Shown here: positions 54,269 to 62,537 of the stretch, in pieces
Layout of the letters: each line of letters starts with the position of its first letter
How positions within the stretch are numbered: position 1 is the stretch's first letter
Translations under genes and position numbers: made by a program
The notes under the pieces: model-generated
What the model saw: the letters and a program-made list of their open reading frames with translations, nothing else
Databases searched by the model: none
What the model was told of the DNA's origin: nothing
Assembly: GCA_934426825.1 (NCBI GenBank)
Contig: CAKRYI010000003.1
Span: forward strand, 62,001 to 126,000
Length of the DNA: 64,000 bases
From: an uncultured Acetatifactor sp.
GTDB lineage: Bacteria > Bacillota > Clostridia > Lachnospirales > Lachnospiraceae
Direction of reading: 5' to 3'

Positions 54269-55039
54269 ATGGTAGTTTATCGGTGTGAGGATTCGTTAGA
54301 GGGAATTTTTACAGCCATATACAATACTTATGAGGACGGAAGAAACCGGTTGGACAGCGGGGAGACAAGGATTAGTACCGGTGAGGAACCTTATCTGTTT
54401 GCGGAGGACATTGCAGTGGTGTCTGACAGGGAAAAGGCGGAAAAGGTGTTGAGGACGCTCAAAAGGAAGTTCGGGGAAAAGGATTTCTGGTGGCTCTGCC
54501 TTTCTTTAAGCAGTGCGGATGAGGAAAAGGCACAGGCGGCGTACCTGACGGTGTCGGAGGCTCTGCGGCGTGGTGTGGGACCGGGACATTTGTTTGATGC
54601 CATGGCGGACAGTGGGATTCATAAGGCGTATGTTCTGGGGAGACAAGCGTGGAATGAATACCATCATCTCATGGGATTTGTGCGCTTCCGGGAACTGGAG
54701 GGAAACATTCTTTATTCAAAAATCGGACCGAAGAATAATATTCTTTCCCTTCTCATGCCGCATTTTGCAGACCGGCTTCCGACAGAGAATTTTATGATAT
54801 ACGATGAAAAAAGAGATTTGACGGGGCTGCATCAGGCGGGCAATGAGTGGTATTTAATGCAGGGAACGGGGAACCCGGAACATTGGCGGAATTTCAGGGA
54901 GTCCGCCGGGGAGCAAAGCTATCAGGAACTCTTTCGTTTCTTTTGTCATAAGATAACGATTGAAGCCAGAAAGAATCCTGAACTGCAGCGTAACCTGCTT
55001 CCGATACGATTTCGCGAATATATGACAGAGTTTGATTAA
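54269..55039 (+). CDS. DUF4130-type DNA metabolism protein, partner of the radical SAM protein
   Basis: 256 residues from the ATG at 54269, with CGGGAGG eight bases before; the frame is open back to 54125 but the upstream part is not like the family. The family (TIGR03915) always accompanies the radical SAM gene and is fused in some genomes to uracil-DNA-glycosylase-like domains. Features: YRCEDSLEGIFTAIY at the N terminus, VGRLxx-free helical middle with HLFDAMADSGIHKAYVLGRQAWNEYHHLMGFVRFRE, and HFADRLPTENFMIYDEKRD. The 143-base gap before it is G-rich with imperfect GTGTCGGTxCAG repeats and holds no gene. Confidence 0.85.
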   Translation: MVVYRCEDSLEGIFTAIYNTYEDGRNRLDSGETRISTGEEPYLFAEDIAVVSDREKAEKVLRTLKRKFGEKDFWWLCLSLSSADEEKAQAAYLTVSEALRRGVGPGHLFDAMADSGIHKAYVLGRQAWNEYHHLMGFVRFRELEGNILYSKIGPKNNILSLLMPHFADRLPTENFMIYDEKRDLTGLHQAGNEWYLMQGTGNPEHWRNFRESAGEQSYQELFRFFCHKITIEARKNPELQRNLLPIRFREYMTEFD

Positions 55040-55076
55040 TCTTGTCAATTTAAGATAAAAAATATGTTAAAAAAGG

Positions 55077-55162
55077 AAAAGTACTTTACTTTTAGGAAGA
55101 AAAGACTATAATAGATTACTTGAACGATAGTTTGAAATCTATGTAAAGTGTCAACACTTTAC
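55077..55162 (+). promoter_or_regulatory. Promoter with two palindromes before the HPr-like gene
   Basis: TATAAT at 55107-55112 with TTTACT 16 bases upstream (55085-55090). AAAAGTA-CTT-TACTTTT (55077-55093) covers the -35, and GTAAAGTG-TCAA-CACTTTAC (55143-55162) lies downstream; both contain ACTTTAC. GAACGATAGTTTG (55122-55134) between them is a weak LexA-like site. Confidence 0.55.
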
Positions 55163-55185
55163 AGGAATGGAAAGGAAGGATTGTT

Positions 55186-55410
55186 ATGGTAAAAACGATT
55201 CGATTAACACCCGATGAGGTTCAGCATTTTGTGGACATCACTTCCAAATGTGATTTCGACATCGATATTTCCTACAATAGATATGTTGTGGATGCGAAAT
55301 CATTTCTTGGTGTCTACGGACTTGATTTTTCGAGACCCCTGACCGTATCCTACACCGGGTACAACAATGCTTTGGAAAAGATATTGGCGGAACATGCCAT
55401 TGCGTGCTAA
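55186..55410 (+). CDS. HPr-fold protein lacking the phosphorylated histidine (Crh-like)
   Basis: 74 residues. From residue 20 the sequence SKCDFDIDISYNRYVVDAKS aligns without gaps to HPr around its regulatory serine; Ser39 corresponds to HPr Ser46 and is followed by FLGVYGLD, like IMGVMSLG. The position of HPr His15 is occupied by Thr8, and no HARPA motif exists. It therefore cannot serve in sugar phosphotransfer, but could be phosphorylated on Ser39 by HPr kinase as Crh is. AAAGGAAGGA precedes the ATG. It has its own promoter and terminator. Confidence 0.75.
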   Translation: MVKTIRLTPDEVQHFVDITSKCDFDIDISYNRYVVDAKSFLGVYGLDFSRPLTVSYTGYNNALEKILAEHAIAC

Positions 55411-55464
55411 ACCACTAGGCTGCCATCGCATCAACTGACAACTTGTATTTGCAAAATGAAATTG

Positions 55465-55507
55465 ACTCCCTATGTTAGATAGCGTACTATCTTCATAGGG
55501 AGTTTTC
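55465..55507 (+). terminator. Terminator after the HPr-like gene
   Basis: ACTCCCTATG / CATAGGGAGT with an inner AGATAG-CGTA-CTATCT stem, 16 base pairs in total, followed by TTTT. Confidence 0.88.
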
Positions 55508-55552
55508 CGTTATCATGAGGGAAACAAAGAGGGAAGGAGCGTGTGACCGGCG

Positions 55553-58132
55553 GTGGAAGAAATCAGGGTTTCTGTCAGAGGACTGGTGGAATTTATTTTG
55601 CGCCACGGAGATATTGACAATAGAAGACAGGGCGCCCCGGATAATGCCATGCAGGAGGGAAGCAGGATTCACAGAATGATTCAGCAGAGACAGGGAGCTG
55701 AATATCAGGCGGAGGTGGTTCTGCGCTACACGCATCCCACAGAAAACTATGTACTGGTAGTGGAAGGCAGAGCTGACGGCATTATCAGCCATAACGGCGA
55801 GGTAATCATTGATGAAATCAAGGGAACATACCGGGATTTGAACAAGATGAAAGAAGCTGTGTCGCTGCATCTGGCACAGGCAAAATGCTATGCCTATATA
55901 TACGGCATGCAGCAAAATCTGGAAAAAGTGCGGGTGAGACTGACTTATTGTAATTTAGAAACGGAAGCAATCCGCTATTTTTACGAGGATTATGACTTTG
56001 AAGATTTAAAGACATGGTTTCAAAAGCTGATAAATGATTATAAAAAGTGGGCGGACTACTCATGGGAGTGGAAAAAGACACGGCAGGCGTCCATAGAAGA
56101 TCTGGAGTTTCCGTTTCCTTACCGGGACGGACAGAGAGATTTGGCAGCTTATGTATACCAGACCATATACCATAAGAAAAAACTGTTTCTGGAGGCACCT
56201 ACTGGAGTTGGGAAAACCATATCCACCGTTTTTCCGGCAGTGAAGGCGATGGGCAAAGGAATGGGTGAAAAACTTTTTTACCTGACGGCGAAGACCATCA
56301 CGAGAACGGTGGCGGAGGATACCTTTTCACTGCTTAGGGAAAAGGGACTTCGGTTTAAGAGTGTGATTCTTACCGCAAAGGAAAAGATTTGCTTTATGGA
56401 AAAGCCGGACTGCAACCCGGAAGCGTGTCCTTATGCCAAGGGACATTTTGACAGAATCAACGATGCCATTTATGATTTGCTGGTGACGGAGGAGAGTTTT
56501 ACCAGAGAGAAGATAGAGGAGTATGCCGAGAAATATCAGGTGTGTCCTTTTGAAATGTGTCTGGACATGAGTCTGTTCGCTGACGGAATTATCGGGGATT
56601 ATAATTATCTGTTTGACCCCCACGTTTATCTAAAGCGGTTTTTCGGAGACAGCTCGGAGAAAAACTATCTCTTTCTGATTGATGAGGCGCATAATCTATT
56701 GGAGCGTGGCAGGGAGATGTACAGTGCGGTTCTAAAAAAAGAGATATTTCTGGAAATCAAGAGAAGCCTAAAACAGACAGTTATGTCAGAAATTGCGGAG
56801 AAAGCTGAAAAACATCAGGTTTCCGGGCAAATGACATTAAATATGACAGACGTGTCTTGTGAATTGTCAGAAGAGGTGGCAGATGGCAGCCAGGAGGCAA
56901 AAAGGCGGAAGGAGACTTCCGGCTGCAGAAGTATTCTGGTTCGGAAAGGCTATGCGGACAAGCTGGAGTACCATTTGGAAAAGTGTAACGGAGAGCTGCT
57001 TGCACTAAAGAGGGAGTGCACAGGTTACCGTCTGGTGGAAAATATTGATGAGTTTGTGAAGAAACTGCAGCGGCTTTATGCTACGCTGGACGAGTATCTG
57101 GACGAGCAGGAAGAGGGAAAGCTGCCGGTTCGGGAGGAACTTTTGGATTTCTTTTTTGAGGTAGCACATTTCCTTGACATATATGAAAGAACAGATGAGC
57201 ATTATGTAAAATATACGCAGCTTGGCGAGGATAACAGCTTTCTTTTAAAGCTGTTCTGCGTCAACCCCGCAGAAAATCTGAAGGAGTGCATGGCGAGGGG
57301 GAGAAGTTCCATTTTGTTTTCGGCAACGTTCCTTCCCATCCAGTATTACAAGAGCCTTTTGGGCGGGGAGGCGGAGGACTATGAGGTGTATGCCAAATCC
57401 GTGTTCCACCCGGAAAAGCGGGCGTTATTTATTGCCAATGATGTGACGAGCAAGTATACGAGGCGCTCTGACGAGGAATATTACCGCATTGCAAGGTATA
57501 TCCATGAGATTGTGAACATGCGGCATGGAAATTACATGGTTTTCTGCCCGTCCTACGCCTTTTTGCAGACGGTTTACGATACCTTTACGCAGTATTTCCC
57601 AAGTGAGGACAGGGAGTGTATTTTACAGGAAGATTTCATGAACGAGGCGGACAGGGAGGCCTTTCTTGCCCGGTTTCAGGGCAATGAGGACTGTGATATT
57701 CAGGCGGACATCGGCATGGAAATCGATATAGAGGCGGACGAGGAGCAGAGCCTAATCGGATTCTGCGTCTTGGGAGGAATTTTCGGTGAGGGCATTGATT
57801 TGAAAAAGGACAGCCTGATTGGCGCCGTTATCGTGGGAACCGGGCTGCCGCAGGTATGTAACGAGCGGGAGATATTAAAGCAGTATTTTGATGAGAGGGG
57901 TGAGAGCGGATTTGACTACTCCTACCGCTATCCCGGCATGAATAAGGTTTTGCAGGCGGCGGGGCGTGTCATCCGCACGGCGGAGGACGTGGGAATCGTT
58001 GCCCTGTTGGACGAGCGCTTTTTGCAGATGTCATATCGGAGAATGTTTCCGAGGGAATGGGAATCCTTTGAAACGGTAAATGTGGATAGCATTGGAAAAC
58101 GGGTGGAACGATTCTGGGACAGCCGGCTCTAA
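55553..58132 (+). CDS. Rad3/DinG-type helicase with N-terminal PD-(D/E)XK nuclease domain
   Basis: 859 residues. The first 180 resemble a RecB/Cas4-like nuclease: EGRADGII followed by EVIIDEIKGTYR (D and E-x-K) around residues 72-92. A superfamily-2 helicase follows with APTGVGKT (about 215), DEAH in LIDEAHNLL (about 375), an iron-sulfur set of Cys in CFMEKPDCNPEACPYA and VCPFEMC, and C-terminal FSATF, GGIFGEGIDL and QAAGRVIRT. It should unwind and cut DNA, probably in repair. Start GTG at 55553 has AAGGAG 13 bases upstream, slightly far. It lies after the SOS-linked radical SAM genes and the HPr-like gene. Confidence 0.88.
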   Translation: MEEIRVSVRGLVEFILRHGDIDNRRQGAPDNAMQEGSRIHRMIQQRQGAEYQAEVVLRYTHPTENYVLVVEGRADGIISHNGEVIIDEIKGTYRDLNKMKEAVSLHLAQAKCYAYIYGMQQNLEKVRVRLTYCNLETEAIRYFYEDYDFEDLKTWFQKLINDYKKWADYSWEWKKTRQASIEDLEFPFPYRDGQRDLAAYVYQTIYHKKKLFLEAPTGVGKTISTVFPAVKAMGKGMGEKLFYLTAKTITRTVAEDTFSLLREKGLRFKSVILTAKEKICFMEKPDCNPEACPYAKGHFDRINDAIYDLLVTEESFTREKIEEYAEKYQVCPFEMCLDMSLFADGIIGDYNYLFDPHVYLKRFFGDSSEKNYLFLIDEAHNLLERGREMYSAVLKKEIFLEIKRSLKQTVMSEIAEKAEKHQVSGQMTLNMTDVSCELSEEVADGSQEAKRRKETSGCRSILVRKGYADKLEYHLEKCNGELLALKRECTGYRLVENIDEFVKKLQRLYATLDEYLDEQEEGKLPVREELLDFFFEVAHFLDIYERTDEHYVKYTQLGEDNSFLLKLFCVNPAENLKECMARGRSSILFSATFLPIQYYKSLLGGEAEDYEVYAKSVFHPEKRALFIANDVTSKYTRRSDEEYYRIARYIHEIVNMRHGNYMVFCPSYAFLQTVYDTFTQYFPSEDRECILQEDFMNEADREAFLARFQGNEDCDIQADIGMEIDIEADEEQSLIGFCVLGGIFGEGIDLKKDSLIGAVIVGTGLPQVCNEREILKQYFDERGESGFDYSYRYPGMNKVLQAAGRVIRTAEDVGIVALLDERFLQMSYRRMFPREWESFETVNVDSIGKRVERFWDSRL

Positions 58133-58202
58133 AAAATGAAAGAATGACATCAAAATCTATGGAAATGACAGCGAAAAAAGTGTAAAATGACAGGTGTGTA
58201 TA

Positions 58203-58282
58203 TGTGGATAACTCGGTGGATTTTGTGGATTTCTTTGCAAAATGCCATAAAAAACCGACAGGTGTTCCTGTTTTGTGGAAAC
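58203..58282 (+). promoter_or_regulatory. DnaA-box-like motifs between helicase and GH13 genes
   Basis: TGTGGATAA (58203-58211) is a perfect DnaA box on the reverse strand. TGTGGATTT (58224-58232) and TGTGGAAAC (58274-58282) are weaker copies in the same orientation. A small hairpin ACAGG-TGTT-CCTGT (about 58258-58271) may end the helicase transcript. Confidence 0.4.
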
Positions 58283-58343
58283 GATAACATTTGCAAGTCG
58301 GATTGCATGGTACTGGGTTGGTCAATAGGAGGCGATGGATGAT

Positions 58344-59657
58344 ATGTGGGCATATGAAAGTGTTTTTTATCAGATTTATCCGTTAGGGTTCTGTGGAGCG
58401 CCGTTTGAGAATGACGGAATTCCAAAGAATCGAATTTTAAAGGTGATGGACTGGATTCCCCATATGAAGAAACTGGGAATCAATGCGGTATATTTCGGAC
58501 CGGTATTTGAATCGGACACCCATGGGTACAATACAAGGGATTATCGAAAGATTGATACGAGACTGGGAACGAATGAAGATTTCCGTAAGGTTTGCGATGC
58601 ACTGCATGAGAATGGAATCCGGGTGATACTGGACGGCGTGTTTAATCATGTGGGACGGGGATTCGGCCCCTTTCAGGATGTTCTGAAAAACCGGGAAAAT
58701 TCTCCCTATCTGCACTGGTTCCACCGGATTGAATTAGGCGGCAATTCCAATTATAACGACGGACTGTGGTACGAAGGCTGGGAAGGCTGTTATGATTTGG
58801 TGAAACTCAATCTCAGAAATGAAGAGGTGATACAATATCTCTTTGAGAGTATCAGACTTTGGGTGGAGGAATTCGGTATTGACGGACTGAGGCTGGACGT
58901 GGCGTACAGTCTGGACGAGGAGTTTGTTCGCAGGCTCCGCAGCTTTACCGGAGGACTGAAAGAGGATTTTTACCTGTTGGGAGAAATGCTCCACGGGGAC
59001 TATAACCGCATGATGAATGACGGCATGCTGCACTCCGCAACCAATTATGAGTGTTATAAGGGATTGTACAGCAGCTTTAACAGCATGAATCTTTTTGAAA
59101 TCAATCATTCCCTTATGAGACAGTTCGGACCGGAAAACTGGACGCTGTATAAAGGAAAGCACTTGCTGTCCTTTGTGGATAATCATGATGTGAGCAGAGT
59201 GGCAAGTATTTTAAATAATGAAAGACACGTTCCCCTGATTTATGCGCTGATGTTCGGCATGCCGGGAATCCCCTGTGTATATTACGGAAGCGAATGGGGA
59301 TGTAAGGGCAGAAAGGAGGACGGCGACCCTGCGCTGAGACCTTCTTTTGAAAAACCTCAGTGGAATGAACTATGCGATGAAATTGCAAGACTTTCCGAGG
59401 CAAAGAAACATTCGGAGGCGCTCAATTACGGAGCCTTCCGCTCCGTATTGCTGACAAACAAACAGTGTATTTTTGAAAGAAAGAGTGAGCATGAGAGAGT
59501 GCTTGTGGCTGTCAACGCAGACGGAGAGGATTTTATGGCGCATTTCGATGCCGGATGCGGAAAGGCGGTGGACTTAATTAGCGGAGAGGAACATGATTTT
59601 GGAGGGGGAAGCCTGATTCCTGCCTACAGTGCATTTTATTGGAAGATGGAGAATTGA
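58344..59657 (+). CDS. GH13 alpha-amylase family enzyme
   Basis: 437 residues from the ATG at 58344 (AGGAGG 11 bases upstream; the ATG at 58335 would be only two bases from it). (Beta/alpha)8 glycosidase with VILDGVFNHVG, GLRLDVAYS (nucleophile Asp185), LLGEMLHG (acid Glu214) and FVDNHDVSR (Asp279). No signal peptide, so it acts in the cytoplasm on imported oligosaccharides, like maltodextrin-type or cyclomaltodextrinase-like enzymes. It is followed 3 bases later by the glycosyltransferase. Confidence 0.9.
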   Translation: MWAYESVFYQIYPLGFCGAPFENDGIPKNRILKVMDWIPHMKKLGINAVYFGPVFESDTHGYNTRDYRKIDTRLGTNEDFRKVCDALHENGIRVILDGVFNHVGRGFGPFQDVLKNRENSPYLHWFHRIELGGNSNYNDGLWYEGWEGCYDLVKLNLRNEEVIQYLFESIRLWVEEFGIDGLRLDVAYSLDEEFVRRLRSFTGGLKEDFYLLGEMLHGDYNRMMNDGMLHSATNYECYKGLYSSFNSMNLFEINHSLMRQFGPENWTLYKGKHLLSFVDNHDVSRVASILNNERHVPLIYALMFGMPGIPCVYYGSEWGCKGRKEDGDPALRPSFEKPQWNELCDEIARLSEAKKHSEALNYGAFRSVLLTNKQCIFERKSEHERVLVAVNADGEDFMAHFDAGCGKAVDLISGEEHDFGGGSLIPAYSAFYWKMEN

Positions 59658-59660
59658 CAA

Positions 59661-60797
59661 ATGAAAGTATTGATTTTATCCACCGGAACCGGAGAGGGAC
59701 ACAACTCTGCGGCAAAAGCAGTAAAAGAACAGTTCGACAATCATGGCATTCCCTGTGAACTGGCGGATGCGCTGGATTTTGCATCGGATAAGGCGGCAGA
59801 CTACGGCAGACGTGTGTACATCTGGAGTACCGTGAAGGCAAGAAAGGTATTTGCCGGTGCTTATCGGGCGGGGAGAGCGATTTCTTCCTCCCACCACAAA
59901 TCGCCGGTGTACTACGCCAATGCCCTGTATGCGGGAAAATTGTATCAGTATATTGTGGAAAATGGATTTGATACCGTTGTAATGCCGCATTTGTTCCCGG
60001 CGGAGGCGGTGACTTATATGATGAAAAAGCACCACCCGCAGGTGAAGGCATATTTCGTGGCGACGGATTACACCTGTATTCCGTTCACGGAAGAGACAAA
60101 TATGGATTATTACTTTATTCCCCATGAGGATTTGAAGGAGGAATATATCAGGCGGGGAATCCCGGAGGAAAAGCTGATTCCCACGGGAATCCCGGTGTCT
60201 GCAAGATTTGTGAATCTTCCGGATAAGGCAGAGTGCAGAAAGCAGCTCGGCATTGCGGAGGACAAAAAGTGTATTCTTGTTATGACCGGAAGCATGGGTT
60301 ACGGCAATGTGGAGAGCATGATTGGACGATTGGTAGCCGGAACGGATGAAAATACGGATATTTACGTTATGGGCGGCACCAATGAAAAACTGAAAGAGTC
60401 CCTGCGCAAAACTTATCAGGATAAAAAGAGAGTGGTGGTGCTGGATTTTACCAATCAGGCGCAGATTTACATGGCGGCAGCGGACGTGCTTTTTACAAAG
60501 CCGGGCGGACTGACGTCCTCCGAAGCGGCGGCAGCGTGTGTTCCGTTAGTGCACACCCATCCCATACCGGGGTGCGAGGACAGAAATGTGGCATTTTTTA
60601 CGGCAAGGGGAATGTCCGTGTCGGATAAAAAGGAGGAGGAAGTGGTGCGAAAAGGATTGGAACTTCTGAATCATCCCGATATGCAGGAAAAGATGCGCGA
60701 GTGCCAGAAAGCCTTTGGCAAGGCGGATGCGGCAGAGAAAATATATGAATTTATTGTATCAAGACAGCTTGCAGATAAGGAAGTCGAAGATAAATGA
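59661..60797 (+). CDS. Diacylglycerol glucosyltransferase (UgtP/MGDG synthase-like)
   Basis: 378 residues of the GT28 monogalactosyl/glucosyl-diacylglycerol synthase family. N-terminal LILSTGTGEGHNSAAKAV, middle VATDYTCIPF and PTGIPVSARF, and the donor-binding KPGGLTSSEAAAACVPLVHTHPIPGCEDRNV are conserved. It should attach sugar to membrane diacylglycerol, giving glycolipids that anchor lipoteichoic acid. Start ATG follows GGAG. It is in an operon with plsY, which makes the lipid precursor. Confidence 0.9.
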   Translation: MKVLILSTGTGEGHNSAAKAVKEQFDNHGIPCELADALDFASDKAADYGRRVYIWSTVKARKVFAGAYRAGRAISSSHHKSPVYYANALYAGKLYQYIVENGFDTVVMPHLFPAEAVTYMMKKHHPQVKAYFVATDYTCIPFTEETNMDYYFIPHEDLKEEYIRRGIPEEKLIPTGIPVSARFVNLPDKAECRKQLGIAEDKKCILVMTGSMGYGNVESMIGRLVAGTDENTDIYVMGGTNEKLKESLRKTYQDKKRVVVLDFTNQAQIYMAAADVLFTKPGGLTSSEAAAACVPLVHTHPIPGCEDRNVAFFTARGMSVSDKKEEEVVRKGLELLNHPDMQEKMRECQKAFGKADAAEKIYEFIVSRQLADKEVEDK

Positions 60798-60808
60798 GGA
60801 GGGGCATT

Positions 60809-61420
60809 ATGTTCTGGAATCAGATGTTTATGATAGTTGTCGGCGTTGTATGCGGAAGTATGCTTTTTGGCAGCTACTTTCCGAAAAAAATAAAAAATAT
60901 TGACGTGACCGCTCTTAGTGACGACCACAATCCGGGCACTGCCAATGCCATGAAATATGCAGGGGTTCCGGTGGGAATCATGTGTCTGGTGGCGGATTTG
61001 CTGAAAGGCGCTTTGCCGATTTATTTGTCCATTCAGATGGGGCTTGTGTCGGGAAGCCTGTTTCCGTTAGTGATGGCGGCGCCGGTTATCGGTCATGCCT
61101 ACTCCCTTTTCCACTGCGGGAAAGGTGGAAAAGCCATTGCGGTATCTTTCGGGGTGTTAATCGGACTGAGCCCTGTCCATTATCAGCTGCTGTTACTGCT
61201 CTGCGTTATCTATATCACCTGCTCTGTTTTTATCGTGATTAACCCACACCCGAAGAGAACGAGAGTGACTTATGTCATTTTTTCTCTGGGTGCGGTAGTG
61301 CTTACCATTTTGCATATTATCCCTTTTCAGGTTTGCCTTGGGGCGGTTCTGATAGCCGGAATTGTCATTCACAAAAATAGGGAAACCTCTTCCTTAGGAA
61401 ATTCTTTAGAAAATATTTGA
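60809..61420 (+). CDS. plsY: Glycerol-3-phosphate acyltransferase PlsY
   Basis: 203 residues from the ATG at 60809 (GAGGAGGGG upstream; a frame start at 60794 overlaps the preceding stop). Membrane protein with about five hydrophobic segments. It acylates glycerol-3-phosphate using acyl-phosphate, the first step of phospholipid synthesis. Characteristic is DHNPGTANAMKYAGVPVGIMCLVADLLKG, a divergent form of the GSGNxGxTN and DxxKG motifs. It is the last gene of the GH13-UgtP-PlsY run. Confidence 0.85.
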   Translation: MFWNQMFMIVVGVVCGSMLFGSYFPKKIKNIDVTALSDDHNPGTANAMKYAGVPVGIMCLVADLLKGALPIYLSIQMGLVSGSLFPLVMAAPVIGHAYSLFHCGKGGKAIAVSFGVLIGLSPVHYQLLLLLCVIYITCSVFIVINPHPKRTRVTYVIFSLGAVVLTILHIIPFQVCLGAVLIAGIVIHKNRETSSLGNSLENI

Positions 61421-61430
61421 CAAATATATA

Positions 61431-61494
61431 TTGACATACAATATTATATGCTGTATAGTATGCGTAATAAGCAATATTATACGGCATATAATAT
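61431..61494 (+). promoter_or_regulatory. Promoter and twin operators of the PadR operon
   Basis: TTGACA (61431-61436), 17-base spacer, TATAGT (61454-61459). Two palindromes of the form ATATTATA-N5-TATAATAT overlap it: 61441-61461 (one mismatch, covering spacer and -10) and 61474-61494 (perfect, downstream). Their centres are 33 bases apart, about three helical turns, suggesting cooperative binding of the PadR product. Confidence 0.8.
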
Positions 61495-61520
61495 TATACA
61501 AAAAAGTGAGGAGTGATGAC

Positions 61521-61844
61521 ATGGTATTCAATACAGGTGCGGCACTGTTGGATGCGATTGTGCTTGCGGTTGTATCCAAGGAACCGGAAGGAACATACGG
61601 GTACAAGATTACCCAGGAAGTCCGGCAGGTCATTGAACTGTCGGAGTCAACACTCTATCCCGTTCTGCGAAGGCTGCAGAAGGATGAGTGTCTGGAGGTA
61701 TACGACATGGAGTGTGCCGGCAGGAACAGAAGATATTATAAGGTTACCAGCAGAGGCTGGGCACAGTTACAGTTGTACGAAAGCGAATGGAAAAGTTATT
61801 CGGAAAAGATTACAAGTCTTTTTGAGGGAAAGGATAAGATATGA
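61521..61844 (+). CDS. PadR family transcriptional regulator
   Basis: 107 residues; ATG 61521 after GAGGAG (the frame extends back to 61431 through the promoter, so that start is excluded). Winged-helix PadR: LLDAIVLAVVSKEPEGTYGYKITQEV, ELSESTLYPVLRRLQ, GRNRRYYKVT. It probably represses its own operon through the twin palindromes upstream. Its stop overlaps the next start by four bases. Confidence 0.92.
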   Translation: MVFNTGAALLDAIVLAVVSKEPEGTYGYKITQEVRQVIELSESTLYPVLRRLQKDECLEVYDMECAGRNRRYYKVTSRGWAQLQLYESEWKSYSEKITSLFEGKDKI

Positions 61845-62521
61845 ACAGAGTCGATTTTATGAAACAGCTGGAGAGTCTGCTGCAAAATATATCCCCGGCG
61901 GAACGGGAGGAAGCGCTCCAGTATTACAATGATTACTTTGATGACGCAGGGGAAGAGAATGAGCAGAGTGTGATTGAGGCACTCGGAAATCCGGCGAAGG
62001 TGGCAGAAAATATCAAGCGGGATTTGTATGGAAGCGGTTATGGTGACAATACTTACCAGAGAGTTCCGGTGGGTGACAAAGCCGTAGTCAGATACCAGCC
62101 TGTGGCGGCAGAAGCCCCCAAGCAGGATAATAAGTTATCCGCCGGCTGGATTGCGCTGATTGTGGTATTGTGTGTGCTTGCCTCTCCCATTATCTTAAGT
62201 GTGGGAGCCGGTGCGTTCGGAACTTTGTTTGGACTGGCGGCGGCATGGTTCGGTCTGATTTTTGGATTTGGCTTAACGGCAATTATACTGATTGTTGTCA
62301 TGCTGGTTCTTTTGGTGGTGGGTATTATGTGTATGGTACATTCTCCCATTGTGGGAGTCGGAGTGATTGGCGGCGGTTTTATATGCGGCGGTCTGGGAAT
62401 TCTATTTTTAATGCTGACCGTGGCAATGGCAGGAATTGCCACACCCGCTATTTGTCAGGGAATTGTATGGCTGTGCCATAAAATATTCGGGAAAAAGCAG
62501 CCGGAATGCCAGAAGGCTTGA
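61841..62521 (+). CDS. DUF1700 (HAAS) membrane protein
   Basis: 226 residues. The N-terminal HAAS domain, MKQLESLLQNISPAEREEALQYYNDYFDDAGEENEQSVIEALGNPAKVAENI, is followed by a linker and four hydrophobic segments with many Gly, Val and Ile. Proteins with this domain pair with PadR regulators and DUF4097 proteins, as here, and are thought to sense the envelope. ATGA overlap with padR. Confidence 0.88.
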   Translation: MNRVDFMKQLESLLQNISPAEREEALQYYNDYFDDAGEENEQSVIEALGNPAKVAENIKRDLYGSGYGDNTYQRVPVGDKAVVRYQPVAAEAPKQDNKLSAGWIALIVVLCVLASPIILSVGAGAFGTLFGLAAAWFGLIFGFGLTAIILIVVMLVLLVVGIMCMVHSPIVGVGVIGGGFICGGLGILFLMLTVAMAGIATPAICQGIVWLCHKIFGKKQPECQKA

Positions 62522-62537
62522 GATTGGAGGAGAAGTG

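Noticed and set aside
58203..58282. Replication origin
   Set aside because: Only one perfect DnaA box and no dnaA, dnaN or AT-rich unwinding region.
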